A stretch of 64,000 nucleotides of DNA from Streptomyces sp. NRRL F-5135 (GTDB lineage Bacteria; Actinomycetota; Actinomycetes; Streptomycetales; Streptomycetaceae): assembly GCF_000719775.1 (NCBI RefSeq), contig NZ_JOHR01000003.1:248001-312000 (forward strand). The letters are read 5' to 3'. Numbering within the stretch: position 1 is the stretch's first letter; each line of letters begins with the position of its first letter. A program made the translations under genes and the position numbers. Positions 41,401-50,658 of this stretch are shown here, in pieces. The notes beneath the pieces are model-generated. The model was not told where the DNA came from and searched no databases. It was given only the letters and a program-made list of their open reading frames with translations.

Positions 41401-41922
41401 CTACTTGCTCAGGACGTTCGCCGCCACGATGAACAGCCCGAACAGCATGTCCACGGCCCCGGCCCGACAGGCCTCCGGACGGCCGCGCCCGGCCGCCCGC
41501 GCGGCCCAGTACCCCCAGCCGAACAGCGCCACCGTGTTGAGGACCAGGGCGAACTCGATCGCGTCGTTCTCGGACCACCACCCGGCCCGCGCTCCGAGCA
41601 GCGCAGCCACCGTCGGCACACAGGCGGCGACGATCGGCCACTCGGTCAGCATCGACCACAAGGTGCCCGCGGTGGCCGGTCCGGCGAGGTGGGTCCGGTG
41701 CGCGATGGCGTGGGCGTAGCCGTGTGCCGTGGCCGCCGCCAGCGCGGCCAGCAGCACCCAGACCGCGTCGTAGCCCGGGTCAGGCGCACCGCCGTTGTGA
41801 CCGAGCGCCGCCGCCAGCACACTGGCCAGCACCGTCCCGTACACACAGCCGAACAACAGCCGCTGCAAGGGCTCCCGCCGCAGGCCGCCGGGGGCCACGA
41901 CGACGCGGGAACGGCCGGGCAC
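41401..41922 (-). CDS. Small integral membrane protein of unknown function
   Basis: This protein of about 173 residues has four or five hydrophobic helices (LLFGCVYGTVLASVLAAAL, AVWVLLAALAAATAHGYAHAIAH, PIVAACVPTVAALLGA, ALVLNTVALFGWGYWAARAA, VDMLFGLFIVAANVL). GTG at 41922 is chosen because GGGAGG lies 8 bases upstream; two in-frame GTGs at 41928 and 41931 are too close to that site. A His-containing helix (HGYAHAIAHRTH) stands out. I do not recognise the family, and it stands alone between the transporters. Confidence 0.65.
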   Translation of the reverse strand: MPGRSRVVVAPGGLRREPLQRLLFGCVYGTVLASVLAAALGHNGGAPDPGYDAVWVLLAALAAATAHGYAHAIAHRTHLAGPATAGTLWSMLTEWPIVAACVPTVAALLGARAGWWSENDAIEFALVLNTVALFGWGYWAARAAGRGRPEACRAGAVDMLFGLFIVAANVLSK

Positions 41923-42081
41923 GGGCACCACCTCCCGGGGCGAGGAACACCGTCCGTTCCGTGAGGTGTACCAGCACATCGCGCACCGTGCCCGGTGACC
42001 GGCGGACACGTACGCCGAAGAGGGCGAGCCGGCCATCCGGCTCGCCCTCCGCACTGTCCCCGCCGGGGTCGAATCGCTCGG

Positions 42082-43215
42082 TCAGTTGGTGAGGTTGATC
42101 ATCAGCGGCAGCGTGACGAACGCCAGCACGATGCTGATGATCACCGCCGAGGCGATGCGGTGTTCCTCGCTCTTGACGTGCTGCGAGGCGAGCATCATCG
42201 GCACGGGGGAGACGGGGAACGCCACGATCAGCGCGGCCTGCGCCGCGACCTGCTGCGAGGTCAGCAGCAGCCCGATCCCGTAGGTGCTCAGCGGCAGCAC
42301 CACCACACTGCACAGCGCGACGGCGAACGCGCCGGCACTGAGCTGCGGCCGGCCGACCCGGGCCAGCGTCACACCCACCGACAGCAGCGCCACGCCCGAG
42401 GCGGCCTGTCCCACCAGTGTGAGCGAGCTTTCCACCATCCCGGGCGGGTGGATCCCGACCAGCGCGAAGACCAGGCCGAGCAGCGGGGCCCAGGCGAAGG
42501 GCTTGCGCAGCGGCTGCACGATCCGTAGCCAGGTGGGCTTGCGCGCCCCCGCGCCGGCCGGGCCGGTGTCCGGGCCGTGCGGCTTCTCGGCGGCGTCGGG
42601 GTCCGTGGCGTCCGGTCCCGCGATGTCCGGCGGGCCGAACCCGCCACCCGCGCCGGAGCCGACCGGAGCGCCCGCCGTGGCGGGTAGGAGCCCGGGCGCG
42701 TGCGCCGCGACCCGGGGCCGGGGAACGGCGGCGGTCCTGGCCTTGTCCCCGCCCCGGTCCAAACTGATCAGGATCAGCACCGCGGGGTCGAGGACGACAT
42801 TCACCAGGATGCCCGCGATGGCGATCGGGATCGCCGCCGTCGCGCCTCCGAAGAGGTTGCCGAGGATCGTCACACCCATGAAGGCGTACTGCGGCTGGAC
42901 CGAGGCCAGCGCCACGATCGCCGCCCGGTCGAGCGGCAGCCGGCCGATCGTCCGCAGCCCCAGGAGGATGAGGGCGTAGAGGCCGAGCAGCCCGAGGGCG
43001 AGCATGCCTACGAGCGGCCCCTGGCTGAGCAGGGTGTGGCGCGGGGTGTTCATGATGCTCAGGAACAGCGACGCCGGAAGGGCGAACTGCATCGTGAGCA
43101 CCGTGAGCGCACCGCCGCGCTCCCCGGCGAACGACTGCCCGCGGCCCGCCCCGTAACCGAGTGCGATCACGAGGAAGACGGGCACGACGATCGTGAAGAT
43201 ATGAGAGAAGCTCAC
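42082..43215 (-). CDS. AEC-family (auxin efflux carrier-like) transporter
   Basis: This 377-residue, 10-helix transporter of the AEC family has two five-helix repeats joined by a long Pro/Gly-rich hydrophilic loop (about residues 160-228). It shows TMQFALPASLFLSIM and FPVSPVPMMLASQHV, the conserved crossover segments. Bacterial members transport malate or malonate (MleP, MdcF). It lies 31 bases downstream of the malic enzyme gene on the same strand, so malate uptake coupled to its oxidative decarboxylation is the likely function. Confidence 0.85.
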   Translation of the reverse strand: MSFSHIFTIVVPVFLVIALGYGAGRGQSFAGERGGALTVLTMQFALPASLFLSIMNTPRHTLLSQGPLVGMLALGLLGLYALILLGLRTIGRLPLDRAAIVALASVQPQYAFMGVTILGNLFGGATAAIPIAIAGILVNVVLDPAVLILISLDRGGDKARTAAVPRPRVAAHAPGLLPATAGAPVGSGAGGGFGPPDIAGPDATDPDAAEKPHGPDTGPAGAGARKPTWLRIVQPLRKPFAWAPLLGLVFALVGIHPPGMVESSLTLVGQAASGVALLSVGVTLARVGRPQLSAGAFAVALCSVVVLPLSTYGIGLLLTSQQVAAQAALIVAFPVSPVPMMLASQHVKSEEHRIASAVIISIVLAFVTLPLMINLTN

Positions 43216-43246
43216 AGTCTTGTCCCTTGTTTCACCGGCGCGGACA

Positions 43247-45004
43247 TCAGACCGACTTCACCGGTCGGTAGTCCGGGCTCCACATGGCGGCTCGCACCGC
43301 CGTGTCGAGATCGTCGTCAAGAGCCGTGCGGGCGACGCCGTCACGCTCGGCCGCGCGGGCCACGGCCACGGCGACGGCGGCGGACGTGTCCCGCAGCCGG
43401 TCCACGAGGGGAAGGATCGGTGCGCCGGGGGTCGTCGGATCGACCATGGCGGCGATCTGCCGCGCCGCGGCGAGGAGCATGCCCTCGGTGATCCGGTCGG
43501 CGCGGGCCACGATGGCGCCCAGACCGAGCCCGGGGAAGACCAGGGCGTTGTTGGCCTGGCCGATGACGTGGGTCACGGCGCCATGGGTCACCGGGGCGAA
43601 CGGGCTGCCGGTGGCGACCAGCGCGCGCCCGTCGGTCCACTCGATCAGGTCCTGCGGCGTGGCCTCGGCCAGCGGCGTCGGGTTCGACATCGGAAGGACG
43701 ACCGGCCGTTCGGTGTGCGCGGCCATCTCGCGCACGATCTCTTCGGTGAAGGCACCGCCCTGGCCCGAGGTGCCGATCAGGATGGTCGGCCGGGCACGGC
43801 GGACCACCTCGGCGAGGCCGATGCCGCCGACCCGCTCGTCGCGGTCCCAGCCGGCGACCTCGTCGGCGCGGCGGGCGTAGCGCAGCCGGTGTCCGTCCAG
43901 GCCCGTGTCGGCGTCGGTGAGCAGACCGTACCGGTCGACGCACCAGAACCGGTCCGATGCCTCGTCGGGCGAGAGGCCGTCGGCCACCAGCGCGTCACGC
44001 AGCTGGTCGGCGATGCCGAGCCCGGCCGACCCGGCGCCGAAGATCACGACGCGGTGGTCGCGCAGCGGCGCGCCGGTGACCCGGGCGCCGGACAGGACGG
44101 CGGCCAGGTTCACCGCGCCGGTGCCCTGGATGTCGTCGTTGAAGGTGAGGGCCTTGTCGCCGTACGTGTCGATGATGCGCCGCGCGTTCGAGGAGCCGAA
44201 GTCCTCCCAGTGCAGCAGCGCTTCGGGGAAGACCCGGCCGGCGGCGGCGACGTATTCGGCGACGAAGGCGTCGTACGTCTCACGGTCCACGCGCGGATGG
44301 CGGTTGCCGAGGTAGAGCGGATCGTCGAGCAGTTCCCGGCGGTTCGTGCCGACGTCGAGAACGACCGGAAGCGCGCGGGCGGGGTCGATACCGGCCGCGG
44401 CGGTGTACACGGCGAGCTTCCCGATGCAGATGTCCATGCCGCCGACGCCCCAGTCGCCGATGCCGAGGATGGCCTCGCCGTCCGTGGCGACGAGCAGATC
44501 CACATCACCGGGGCCGAGCCCGGCGGCGCGCAGTGCCGGCTCGATGTCCTCGGGGGCGTCCACGGAGAGGTAGATGCCGCGAGAGCGCCGGTACTCATGG
44601 CTGTAGCGCTCGATCGCGGTACCGACGGTGGGGGTGTAGACGATCGGGAGCATCTCGCTGAGGTACTGCCCGAGCAGCCGGTAGAACAGCACCTCGTTAC
44701 GGTCCTGCAGGGACCGGAGGTACACGTTCTTGTCCAGGTCCGTCGCCTTCGCCCGGTACTGGGCGTACGCGCGGGTCACCTGCTGCTCCAGGGTCATCAC
44801 CTGGGCGGGGATCAGGCCGGTCAGCCCGAGGTCGCGGCGCTCTTCACGTGTGAACGCGGTTCCCTTGTTCAGGCGCGGATCGGTGAGTACGGCGCGCCCG
44901 CGGGATGTGGTCTCCCAGGAGCCGTCCGCACTGTTCCAGCGGGTGGCCGGGGAGACGGACGATGACGGGCCGGAGTCCTTCGCTTCAGGAGGGTCGCTCT
45001 TCAT
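43247..45004 (-). CDS. NAD-dependent malic enzyme
   Basis: This 585-residue protein is the length of large NAD-type malic enzymes (SfcA/MaeA-like). It contains the catalytic tyrosine region [25 protein letters not shown], the metal-binding [10 protein letters not shown] and FNDDIQGTG, the Rossmann motif IFGAGSAG and the PMSNPT segment. It converts malate to pyruvate and CO2 with NAD reduction. It is followed by the AEC carrier. Its upstream region is unusually AT-rich. Homology to malolactic enzymes is close, but no special feature favours that over malic enzyme. Confidence 0.93.
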   Translation of the reverse strand: MKSDPPEAKDSGPSSSVSPATRWNSADGSWETTSRGRAVLTDPRLNKGTAFTREERRDLGLTGLIPAQVMTLEQQVTRAYAQYRAKATDLDKNVYLRSLQDRNEVLFYRLLGQYLSEMLPIVYTPTVGTAIERYSHEYRRSRGIYLSVDAPEDIEPALRAAGLGPGDVDLLVATDGEAILGIGDWGVGGMDICIGKLAVYTAAAGIDPARALPVVLDVGTNRRELLDDPLYLGNRHPRVDRETYDAFVAEYVAAAGRVFPEALLHWEDFGSSNARRIIDTYGDKALTFNDDIQGTGAVNLAAVLSGARVTGAPLRDHRVVIFGAGSAGLGIADQLRDALVADGLSPDEASDRFWCVDRYGLLTDADTGLDGHRLRYARRADEVAGWDRDERVGGIGLAEVVRRARPTILIGTSGQGGAFTEEIVREMAAHTERPVVLPMSNPTPLAEATPQDLIEWTDGRALVATGSPFAPVTHGAVTHVIGQANNALVFPGLGLGAIVARADRITEGMLLAAARQIAAMVDPTTPGAPILPLVDRLRDTSAAVAVAVARAAERDGVARTALDDDLDTAVRAAMWSPDYRPVKSV

Positions 45005-45068
45005 TGCTGCTCGTTGTTCCTTGCTGTGATGCGGTTCGCGGGGTGGGTGGCACCCCGCGAAATCACGG

Positions 45069-45095
45069 TATCAACATATTTAAATCCGAATCATC
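45069..45095. promoter_or_regulatory. AT-rich segment upstream of the malic enzyme gene
   Basis: A 27-base stretch dominated by A and T (including ATATTTAAAT) stands out sharply in this GC-rich DNA. It lies 65-91 bases upstream of the malic enzyme start and is the likely promoter/operator zone. No exact -35/-10 pair is assigned. Confidence 0.4.
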
Positions 45096-45217
45096 GTTCG
45101 TGGCAGGGGCGTTCACGAGTCAAGGACGGGTAAACCCCGCAGGTCGCGTGCGGGTTCACCGGCGGTGTGCAGGGGGAGCGGCGGCGGTGCGGCGCGCATC
45201 GTCGCCGGAGGTTCTTT

Positions 45218-45556
45218 ATGAACGAAACGGACGCGGGGCTTGTACTGCCGAGGGGCTGGGCCGTGAGGGCCCGCCGGCGGCCGGGGCCCGGCACGGGGCG
45301 TGGGCCCCCGGCGAGACGCTCCCGCGGACGTCTCCCGCCCGGGCGCTCGCCTCGGCGTGGACGGCTTCTCGGCCGCCTGACCGCGACAACCGCCCGGTAC
45401 CTGCCGCTCGTTGCCCTATCGGGACCTCCGCACGCGTTTGCTCATCGCGAGCGCGTTGGGCGAATCTCTTACGTCACCTCTCCGAAAGGGCTGGTCATGA
45501 CGCTCGGTATGGTTCTCGGCGATGTCTCCTCTCGCGCTTCGACGCGGGAGCGGTAG
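45218..45556 (+). CDS. Possible small ORF, unknown
   Basis: A 112-codon frame opens at an ATG with a perfect GGAGG 6 bases upstream (45207-45211), which argues for translation. The product is Arg/Gly/Pro-rich at first, as expected for random GC-rich sequence, and matches nothing I know. It is listed because of its ribosome site and because 45005-45663 has no other gene. Confidence 0.22.
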   Translation: MNETDAGLVLPRGWAVRARRRPGPGTGRGPPARRSRGRLPPGRSPRRGRLLGRLTATTARYLPLVALSGPPHAFAHRERVGRISYVTSPKGLVMTLGMVLGDVSSRASTRER

Positions 45557-45663
45557 CCCTGCCTGCCTGACGCTCGGGCCCGTGCCGTAGCGCGGGCCGA
45601 TTCCGCGGGCTCCTCGTCGAAGTGCTCTTCGTGCCCCGCACGTTCGATCACGAGGAGTACGAG

Positions 45664-45840
45664 ATGTCCACGATTCACTGGACCTCCGACCACACCACCC
45701 GTTCCGCCCGTTGGCACTCCGAGAGCGCGGCCCCACCCCCCCCGCCGGTCCGCGCCGAGCCGGCCGGCGTTTCCCCGGGATGTGTGTCCTCGAGGGAAAC
45801 CGACCGTTCTTCCCGCCGCACCGATGGAGTTAGTCTCTGA
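45664..45840 (+). CDS. Possible 58-residue peptide gene directly upstream of TetR
   Basis: ATG at 45664 follows GAGGAG with good spacing. The peptide begins STIHWTSDHTTRSARWHSE, then has a run of five prolines and a Ser/Arg-rich tail. Its stop lies 2 bases before the TetR start, which has no ribosome site of its own close by, so translational coupling is possible. No family is recognised, and neither a core peptide nor a signal peptide is evident. It may be a leader peptide for the regulator. Confidence 0.4.
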   Translation: MSTIHWTSDHTTRSARWHSESAAPPPPPVRAEPAGVSPGCVSSRETDRSSRRTDGVSL

Positions 45841-45842
45841 GC

Positions 45843-46412
45843 ATGAGCGCAGAGGCGAAGCCGAGTTCCCGCGACCGACTGCTGGACGCCGCGGCCACGC
45901 TTTCCTACCTCGACGGCGTCCATGTGGGTGTCGAGGCGCTCTGCAGGGCGGCGGGTGTGTCCAAGCGGTCGATGTACCAGCTCTTCGAAAGCAAGGACGC
46001 GCTGCTGGCGGCGAGCCTGGAGCGGCGTGCCCCCGATTTCGCGGCCCGCCTCCTGCCGCCGTCGGATGACGGGCGTCCGCCTCGTGAGCGGATCCTGCAC
46101 GTCTTCGAGCAGGTGGAGACGCAGGCCGTCGCGGCGACGTACCGAGGCTGCCCGTACCTCGCTGTCCAGGTCGAGGTCAAGGATCCGGACCATCCCGCGA
46201 GCCGGATCGCGCAACGGGTCAAGGGCGAGCTGCAGTCCTTCTTCCACGCGGAGGCGGAACGCGGCGGGGCCGGCGATCCCGGCCTGCTGGCCCGGCAGTT
46301 GATTCTTGTCTTCGACGGTGCGAGCGCCCGCTTCGGAATCCGGGCCGAGACCTCGGCCGGACTTCTCCGGCCCACGGTGGCCTCCCTCCTCGACGCCGCC
46401 GGTATGCGCTGA
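45843..46412 (+). CDS. TetR-family transcriptional regulator
   Basis: This 189-residue protein has the TetR HTH at about residues 10-55 (RDRLLDAAATLSYLDGV, ALCRAAGVSKRSMYQLFESKD), then a helical ligand domain with the GCPYLAV motif common in TetR_C_33-like proteins. The ATG is 2 bases after the stop of a small upstream frame. Neighbouring genes (CGNR regulator, hydrolase) are more than 300 bases away on the other strand or downstream, so its targets are not clear. The 46413-46716 stretch that follows shows no gene, repeat or clear terminator. Confidence 0.88.
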   Translation: MSAEAKPSSRDRLLDAAATLSYLDGVHVGVEALCRAAGVSKRSMYQLFESKDALLAASLERRAPDFAARLLPPSDDGRPPRERILHVFEQVETQAVAATYRGCPYLAVQVEVKDPDHPASRIAQRVKGELQSFFHAEAERGGAGDPGLLARQLILVFDGASARFGIRAETSAGLLRPTVASLLDAAGMR

Positions 46413-46716
46413 CCGCTCCCGAGGGACCGACGCCGCCGCGAGTACGCCTCCGAGCCCCGAACACGCGCCGCGGACCAACCGTCCGGCGTGTCTCAGCGTG
46501 TTCTTCATGGTCCGATCCGGTCACGTTCGGCGATGGTCTCGGGCCGCCCGGCCAAGCGGTCCGACTGGTCGGCGCGTCCGGCGGGAGCCGGTGGGTGACG
46601 TCCACCGCCAGGACCGGCCGCCGGCGGCCTTCCGCTGCGGCAGCCCGGCCGGCACCTGCCGCAGCCGCGGCGCATCGGCGTTCCCACGGTTCAGCGCCGT
46701 CGGACCCGGAACGAGC

Positions 46717-47196
46717 TCATCGGGTGCGTTCGTAGTGGCGGCGTGCTTTCTCGCGGTTGCCGCAGACAGCCATCGAGCACCAGCGGGCGCGGTTGGCGCG
46801 GCTGCGGTCGAGCAGGAACAACTGGCACTCGTCGTTGGCGCAGGGGCGTAGCCGCCCGGGCGTGTGCTTCTCGGCGGCGGCCCAGGCGAGGATCACCTCG
46901 ACGGCCAGCCGGGCGTGCGGGGGAGTCCTGACCGTCCACTGAAGACCATCCGAAGTGATCTCCGGGATCTGGTGGACCCCTTCGAGCAGCGGGCTCAACG
47001 CGTCGGGCGAGGTTTCTCCGCGCACCACGTCCCGCAGGATGTCTCGTGTGTCGCGCAGCAGCGCCAGTTCCGCGAGGCTGCCTTCGCCGCCGTGCTCCCG
47101 TGCCCAGCGTCTGCCGCCGGCCGGGTCGCCGAGCGCGTCCCGCTCCTCGCCGTTGACCAGTGGCCTGCTGTTGAGCAGGTCCAGCAGCGTGTCCAT
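46717..47196 (-). CDS. CGNR zinc-finger transcriptional regulator (ABATE domain)
   Basis: This 159-residue protein has an N-terminal ABATE-like domain (LLDLLNSRPLVNGEERDALG) and a C-terminal CGNR finger with Cys in CANDECQLF, RWCSMAVCGNREK and a final RRHYERT. Such proteins are putative stress or ligand-responsive regulators. ATG at 47196 follows GGAGAG. It is divergent from an alpha/beta hydrolase gene with twin dyads between them, a layout of a local repressor/activator and its target. Confidence 0.9.
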   Translation of the reverse strand: MDTLLDLLNSRPLVNGEERDALGDPAGGRRWAREHGGEGSLAELALLRDTRDILRDVVRGETSPDALSPLLEGVHQIPEITSDGLQWTVRTPPHARLAVEVILAWAAAEKHTPGRLRPCANDECQLFLLDRSRANRARWCSMAVCGNREKARRHYERTR

Positions 47197-47213
47197 CGGG
47201 TGCCACTCTCCAT

Positions 47214-47300
47214 CTAACCAGATCGAATCATTTGACAGGTTAGTCCCTTCCGTGCTTGCGTGACAGTGAACTAACCGGATCAGACATTCAAAGGGGTTAG
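47214..47300. promoter_or_regulatory. Twin 30-bp dyads CTAACC-N18-GGTTAG in a divergent promoter
   Basis: CTAACC (47214-47219) with GGTTAG (47238-47243), and again CTAACC (47271-47276) with GGTTAG (47295-47300), both with exactly 18 bases between the arms and 57 bp between copies. The first copy also spans a TTGACA (47232-47237). They fill the 106-base gap between the CGNR regulator and the hydrolase gene and are the likely operators of one of the two divergent units. Confidence 0.7.
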
Positions 47301-47302
47301 AA

Positions 47303-48169
47303 ATGAGCTCGGTGCACCACCGGACCGCCACCGTCGACGGCTACGAGATCTTCTACCGGGAGGCCGGCCCGGCCGACGCCCCCACCATCGTCCTGCTGCA
47401 CGGCTATCCGACCAGCTCGTTCATGTTCCGCGAGCTGATCCCGCTGCTGGCCGACGACTACCACGTCATCGCGCCGGACCACCTGGGCTTCGGCCACTCC
47501 GACGCTCCCCGCGTGGGGGAGTTCACCTACACCTTCGACGCCCTCGCCGAACTCACCTCCGGGCTGCTCGACCAGCTGGGACTGGGCCGCTACGCCCTCT
47601 ACGTCCAGGACTACGGTGCTCCCATCGGCTGGCGTCTCGCGCTCCGGCACCCCGAACGGATCTCCGCCCTCGTCACCCAGAACGGCAACGGCTACGAGGA
47701 CGGTTTCGTCGAGTCCTTCTGGAGCGACGTCTGGGCCTACGGGGCGAACCCCGGTCCCGACACCGAACCCGCCGTCCGCGCCGCGCTGAGCATCGACGCC
47801 ATCCGCTGGCAGTACGTGCACGGCGTGCCCGACCCGAGCCTGGTCAGCCCGGACACCTGGGAGCACGACTTCGCCCTCGTCTCCCGTGAGGGCAACGACG
47901 AGGTCCAGCTGGCGCTGTTCCGCGACTACCCGAACAACCGCCCGCTCTACCCGCTGCTGCACGAATTCCTGCGCGCCGGCGAGGTTCCGGTGCTCGCGGT
48001 GTGGGGACGCAACGACGAAATCTTCGGCCCGGCCGGCGCGCGAGCCTTCGCCCGCGACGCCAAGGATGCGGAGGTGCACCTGATCAACGGCGGCCACTTC
48101 CTGCTGGAGAGTCACCTGGACGTCGTCGCGGGTTACCTGCGCGGCTTCCTCGGGCGGGTGCTGGGCTGA
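47303..48169 (+). CDS. Alpha/beta hydrolase, haloalkane dehalogenase-like
   Basis: This 288-residue alpha/beta-fold hydrolase has an oxyanion motif HGYP (33-36), DHLGFGHSD, and an aspartate nucleophile, Asp103, in VQDYGAPIG, in place of the serine of esterases. NGGHFLLES near the end supplies the catalytic histidine. Asp nucleophiles occur in haloalkane dehalogenases and epoxide hydrolases. The segment between strands 6 and 8 forms the cap. The halide-stabilising tryptophan next to the nucleophile is Tyr here, so dehalogenase activity is uncertain. It is controlled from the region with the twin dyads. Confidence 0.87.
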   Translation: MSSVHHRTATVDGYEIFYREAGPADAPTIVLLHGYPTSSFMFRELIPLLADDYHVIAPDHLGFGHSDAPRVGEFTYTFDALAELTSGLLDQLGLGRYALYVQDYGAPIGWRLALRHPERISALVTQNGNGYEDGFVESFWSDVWAYGANPGPDTEPAVRAALSIDAIRWQYVHGVPDPSLVSPDTWEHDFALVSREGNDEVQLALFRDYPNNRPLYPLLHEFLRAGEVPVLAVWGRNDEIFGPAGARAFARDAKDAEVHLINGGHFLLESHLDVVAGYLRGFLGRVLG

Positions 48170-48180
48170 GCGGGTGTCTC

Positions 48181-48747
48181 ATGACTGATCTTCCGGCCGG
48201 CCGGTTCGGCTGTTCCGGGTCGTCGTCCGTGGCGGCGGCAGCCGCGCGGGCCGAGGACGTCACCCTCCTGATCAACAACGCCGGCGTCGCCGTCGGAGCC
48301 TCCTATCTCGACTCTCCGATGGAGGACGTGCGGCGGAACCTGGAGATCAACTTCTATGGCCCGTTGCTCGTCACCCGGGCGTTCGTGCCGGTCCTCGAAC
48401 GCAACGGCGGCGGACACATCCTCAACATCCACTCGGCCCTTTCCTGGCTCGCAGACGGCACGTCGTACAGCGCCTCCAAAGCCGCCCTGTGGTCCCAGAC
48501 CAACTCCCTGCGCCTGCGGCTGCGGTCACGCGGCATCGCCGTCACCGGCCTTCACGTGGGCTACGTCGACACCGGGATGACGACGGGCGTCGATGCTCCG
48601 AAGTCCGACCCCCGCGACGTCGCCTCGGCCGCACTCGACGGCGTCGAGGCGGGAGCGTACGAGGTGCTGGCCGACGATGTCTCACGCTGGGTCAAGTCGA
48701 AACTGTCCGGAGAACTGGCCGACATGTACGAGACGCTGACGCGGTAG
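48181..48747 (+). pseudogene. Short-chain dehydrogenase lacking its nucleotide-binding region
   Basis: This 188-residue frame retains NNAG (residues 32-35), the catalytic serine region NIHSALS, YSASK and a normal SDR tail, but the GxxxGxG cofactor motif and about 55-60 residues before NNAG are absent. The start MTDLPAG looks like a normal SDR N-terminus joined directly to SVAAAAARAEDV, which normally follows strand beta-3. An in-frame internal deletion explains this. The product should not bind NAD(P). It lies 11 bases after the hydrolase gene and would be co-transcribed. Confidence 0.72.
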
Positions 48748-48822
48748 CGCGGATCGAGGCACGCTCGGCACCACGGTCCGCCGGCCGGCCGACTGCCGCC
48801 GTTCGTGAAGGTAACGGGGTGT

Positions 48823-49593
48823 TCACGGCGTGTGGCCGCGCCCGTCGCGTGGGGCGAAGGTCGCGAGGGCTTCCACGTCGGTCGCCCGAGCGCGCAGGAA
48901 GTAGTCCGCCCACTCGCCGACTCGGGGGTAGGACGAGTCCTGGCGGACCTGAGTCACGGCCGCCTCGATGTCGAAGTGCGTCGTGCGCAGTTCGACGCCG
49001 GGTCCGAGGAGGCACCAGTGCGCTCCGGCCCTTCCGTACGGCATGCCGACGCTCCCGGGGTTGACCACGAGCCGGCCTTCGGCGAGGCGGACGAACGGCA
49101 TGTGGGTGTGCCCGCAGACCACGGTGCGCATGTCCGTATCGAGGCCGCAGAAGACCTCCTTCCAGCGGTCGGAACGGGAGTCGACCAGGACGACCTCCTC
49201 GTCGTCGCGGGGGGTGGCATGACAGAACAGCACCTTTCCCAGGCCGCGGACGGACAGGGAACGTGAGGGCGGCAACGAGTCGAGAAGGACCACATGGTCC
49301 TCGCGCAGCTGTTCCGCCGCCCAGGGAGCGATGGGGTCGGGGATCGTGTCGCGCAGTCCCCGTCGGTATTCCGTGAGTTCGCGGTCGGCGTTGCCGCGGA
49401 TCCACACGACCCGGTCGCCGAGACCGGTGAGCAGATCGAGGACCCGCGTCGGTTGCGGGCCGGCCGCGATGTCACCGGTGAGCACGATGCGATCGGCGGC
49501 GTCGACGTCCGGTTCGGCGAGGACGGACTCCAACGCCGGCAGGACCCCGTGGATGTCGGACAGGACGGCGACTCGGTTCAGCATGGTCACCAC
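48823..49593 (-). CDS. Calcineurin-like metallophosphoesterase (YfcE/MJ0936 type)
   Basis: This 256-residue cytosolic protein has all family motifs in order: LSDIHG, GDIAAG, RGNAD, LFCHATP and CGHTHMP, binding two metals. It lacks a signal peptide. GTG at 49593 has GAGG 7 bases upstream; ATG at 49584 is the alternative. Family members cleave phosphodiesters or phosphomonoesters of small molecules. There is no operon partner. Confidence 0.88.
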   Translation of the reverse strand: MVTMLNRVAVLSDIHGVLPALESVLAEPDVDAADRIVLTGDIAAGPQPTRVLDLLTGLGDRVVWIRGNADRELTEYRRGLRDTIPDPIAPWAAEQLREDHVVLLDSLPPSRSLSVRGLGKVLFCHATPRDDEEVVLVDSRSDRWKEVFCGLDTDMRTVVCGHTHMPFVRLAEGRLVVNPGSVGMPYGRAGAHWCLLGPGVELRTTHFDIEAAVTQVRQDSSYPRVGEWADYFLRARATDVEALATFAPRDGRGHTP

Positions 49594-49725
49594 TGTGCGA
49601 CCTCGGCGGCGTTGCGCTCTACCCCGCCTGGGTAAGGGCCCGGACGAGGATCGCGACGCACCGCACGGCGCGCCGCTCGGGCCCCGCGCGGTGTCTCGTG
49701 CCCGGACACCGTGCGGGGACCTGAC

Positions 49726-50361
49726 TCATTCGGGGAGCGGACCGGGCTCGGTGGGACGCCCGAGGTAGGTGGACGAGCCGGAGCCGGGGACGTCGAGCTC
49801 CCGGAAGCCCACCCTGTCGTAGAAGGCGCGGGCCGGGCGGTTGGCCGTGGACATGCACAGGTGGACGGCGGGCACCGACTTGGCGTGCAGGGCCGCCAGC
49901 AGGGCGTTCATCAGGGTGCGCCCGTGTCCCCGGCGCTGCTGTCCCGGCAGCAGGTCGATGTGCAGGTGCGCCGGGTGGTCGGCCAGCTCCGGCACGACCA
50001 TCCGCTCCGGGGTGTGCATGAGCGCGAGCATCTTTTCCGTGGGCGTGGTGGGCGGCGTCGATGGAGCGGGGTACCGGTCCGTCAGCCGAGGCAGCCACTC
50101 GTCCCGGAACGCCTCGGTGAACCGGGGCGTGTCGGCCGTCCCCACGATGTAGCCGACGGCCTCGCCCCGGCCGTCGTCCAGCACGAACGCCAGGTCCGGC
50201 TCCAGTTCGAGGTACGGCGCGGCGAAGATGTTCGGCAGGAGTTCAAGATCGGGGTAGATCTCCCGGGAGTCACCCCCCTCGTACCCGGTGCGCACGCAGA
50301 CGTTGAACACGGCAGCGCGGTCCCCGGGGCGGTAGCGGCGGACAAAGGGTGAGGTCGGCAT
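49726..50361 (-). CDS. GNAT-family N-acetyltransferase
   Basis: This 211-residue acetyltransferase starts at the ATG at 50361. It shows the GNAT opening FVRRYRPGDRAAVFNVCVRTG, the acetyl-CoA loop LPGQQRRGHGRTLMNALL (motif A, Q/RxxGxG/A) and the C-terminal NRPARAFYDRVGF. The acceptor is unknown; O-GlcNAcase-associated and spermidine-type GNATs have a similar length. It stands alone. Confidence 0.87.
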   Translation of the reverse strand: MPTSPFVRRYRPGDRAAVFNVCVRTGYEGGDSREIYPDLELLPNIFAAPYLELEPDLAFVLDDGRGEAVGYIVGTADTPRFTEAFRDEWLPRLTDRYPAPSTPPTTPTEKMLALMHTPERMVVPELADHPAHLHIDLLPGQQRRGHGRTLMNALLAALHAKSVPAVHLCMSTANRPARAFYDRVGFRELDVPGSGSSTYLGRPTEPGPLPE

Positions 50362-50658
50362 GGCCGCATCCTGCCGGACCGAGTGCGCTGCCACAACCGT
50401 ACGATCACCGCGGTCGGGCCGCCGGGACGGCGCGGGAGCGTGCTCGAAGTGCCGGTCACAGCCGCCAGCCGAGGGTTGCCAGAGGGCCGCGGTTCACGAG
50501 GGCGAAAACAGGGCACGGTGGTGACCGGGCGCCCAGGGTGGGTTCCCCCCGATGGCCGGGGAAGGACAGGGGCGTACTCCTTATGTCGGTGCCCTGGGCT
50601 TACGACGTAGGGAGTACGGATCGAGGAGCGCAGGGGAACGTCGCGCACGTCGCATGTC

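Noticed and set aside
45005..45663. A search for tRNA, riboswitch or CRISPR-like structure in the longest gene-poor stretch
   Set aside because: No cloverleaf, repeat array or conserved riboswitch core was visible; only a weak ORF and the AT-rich control segment.
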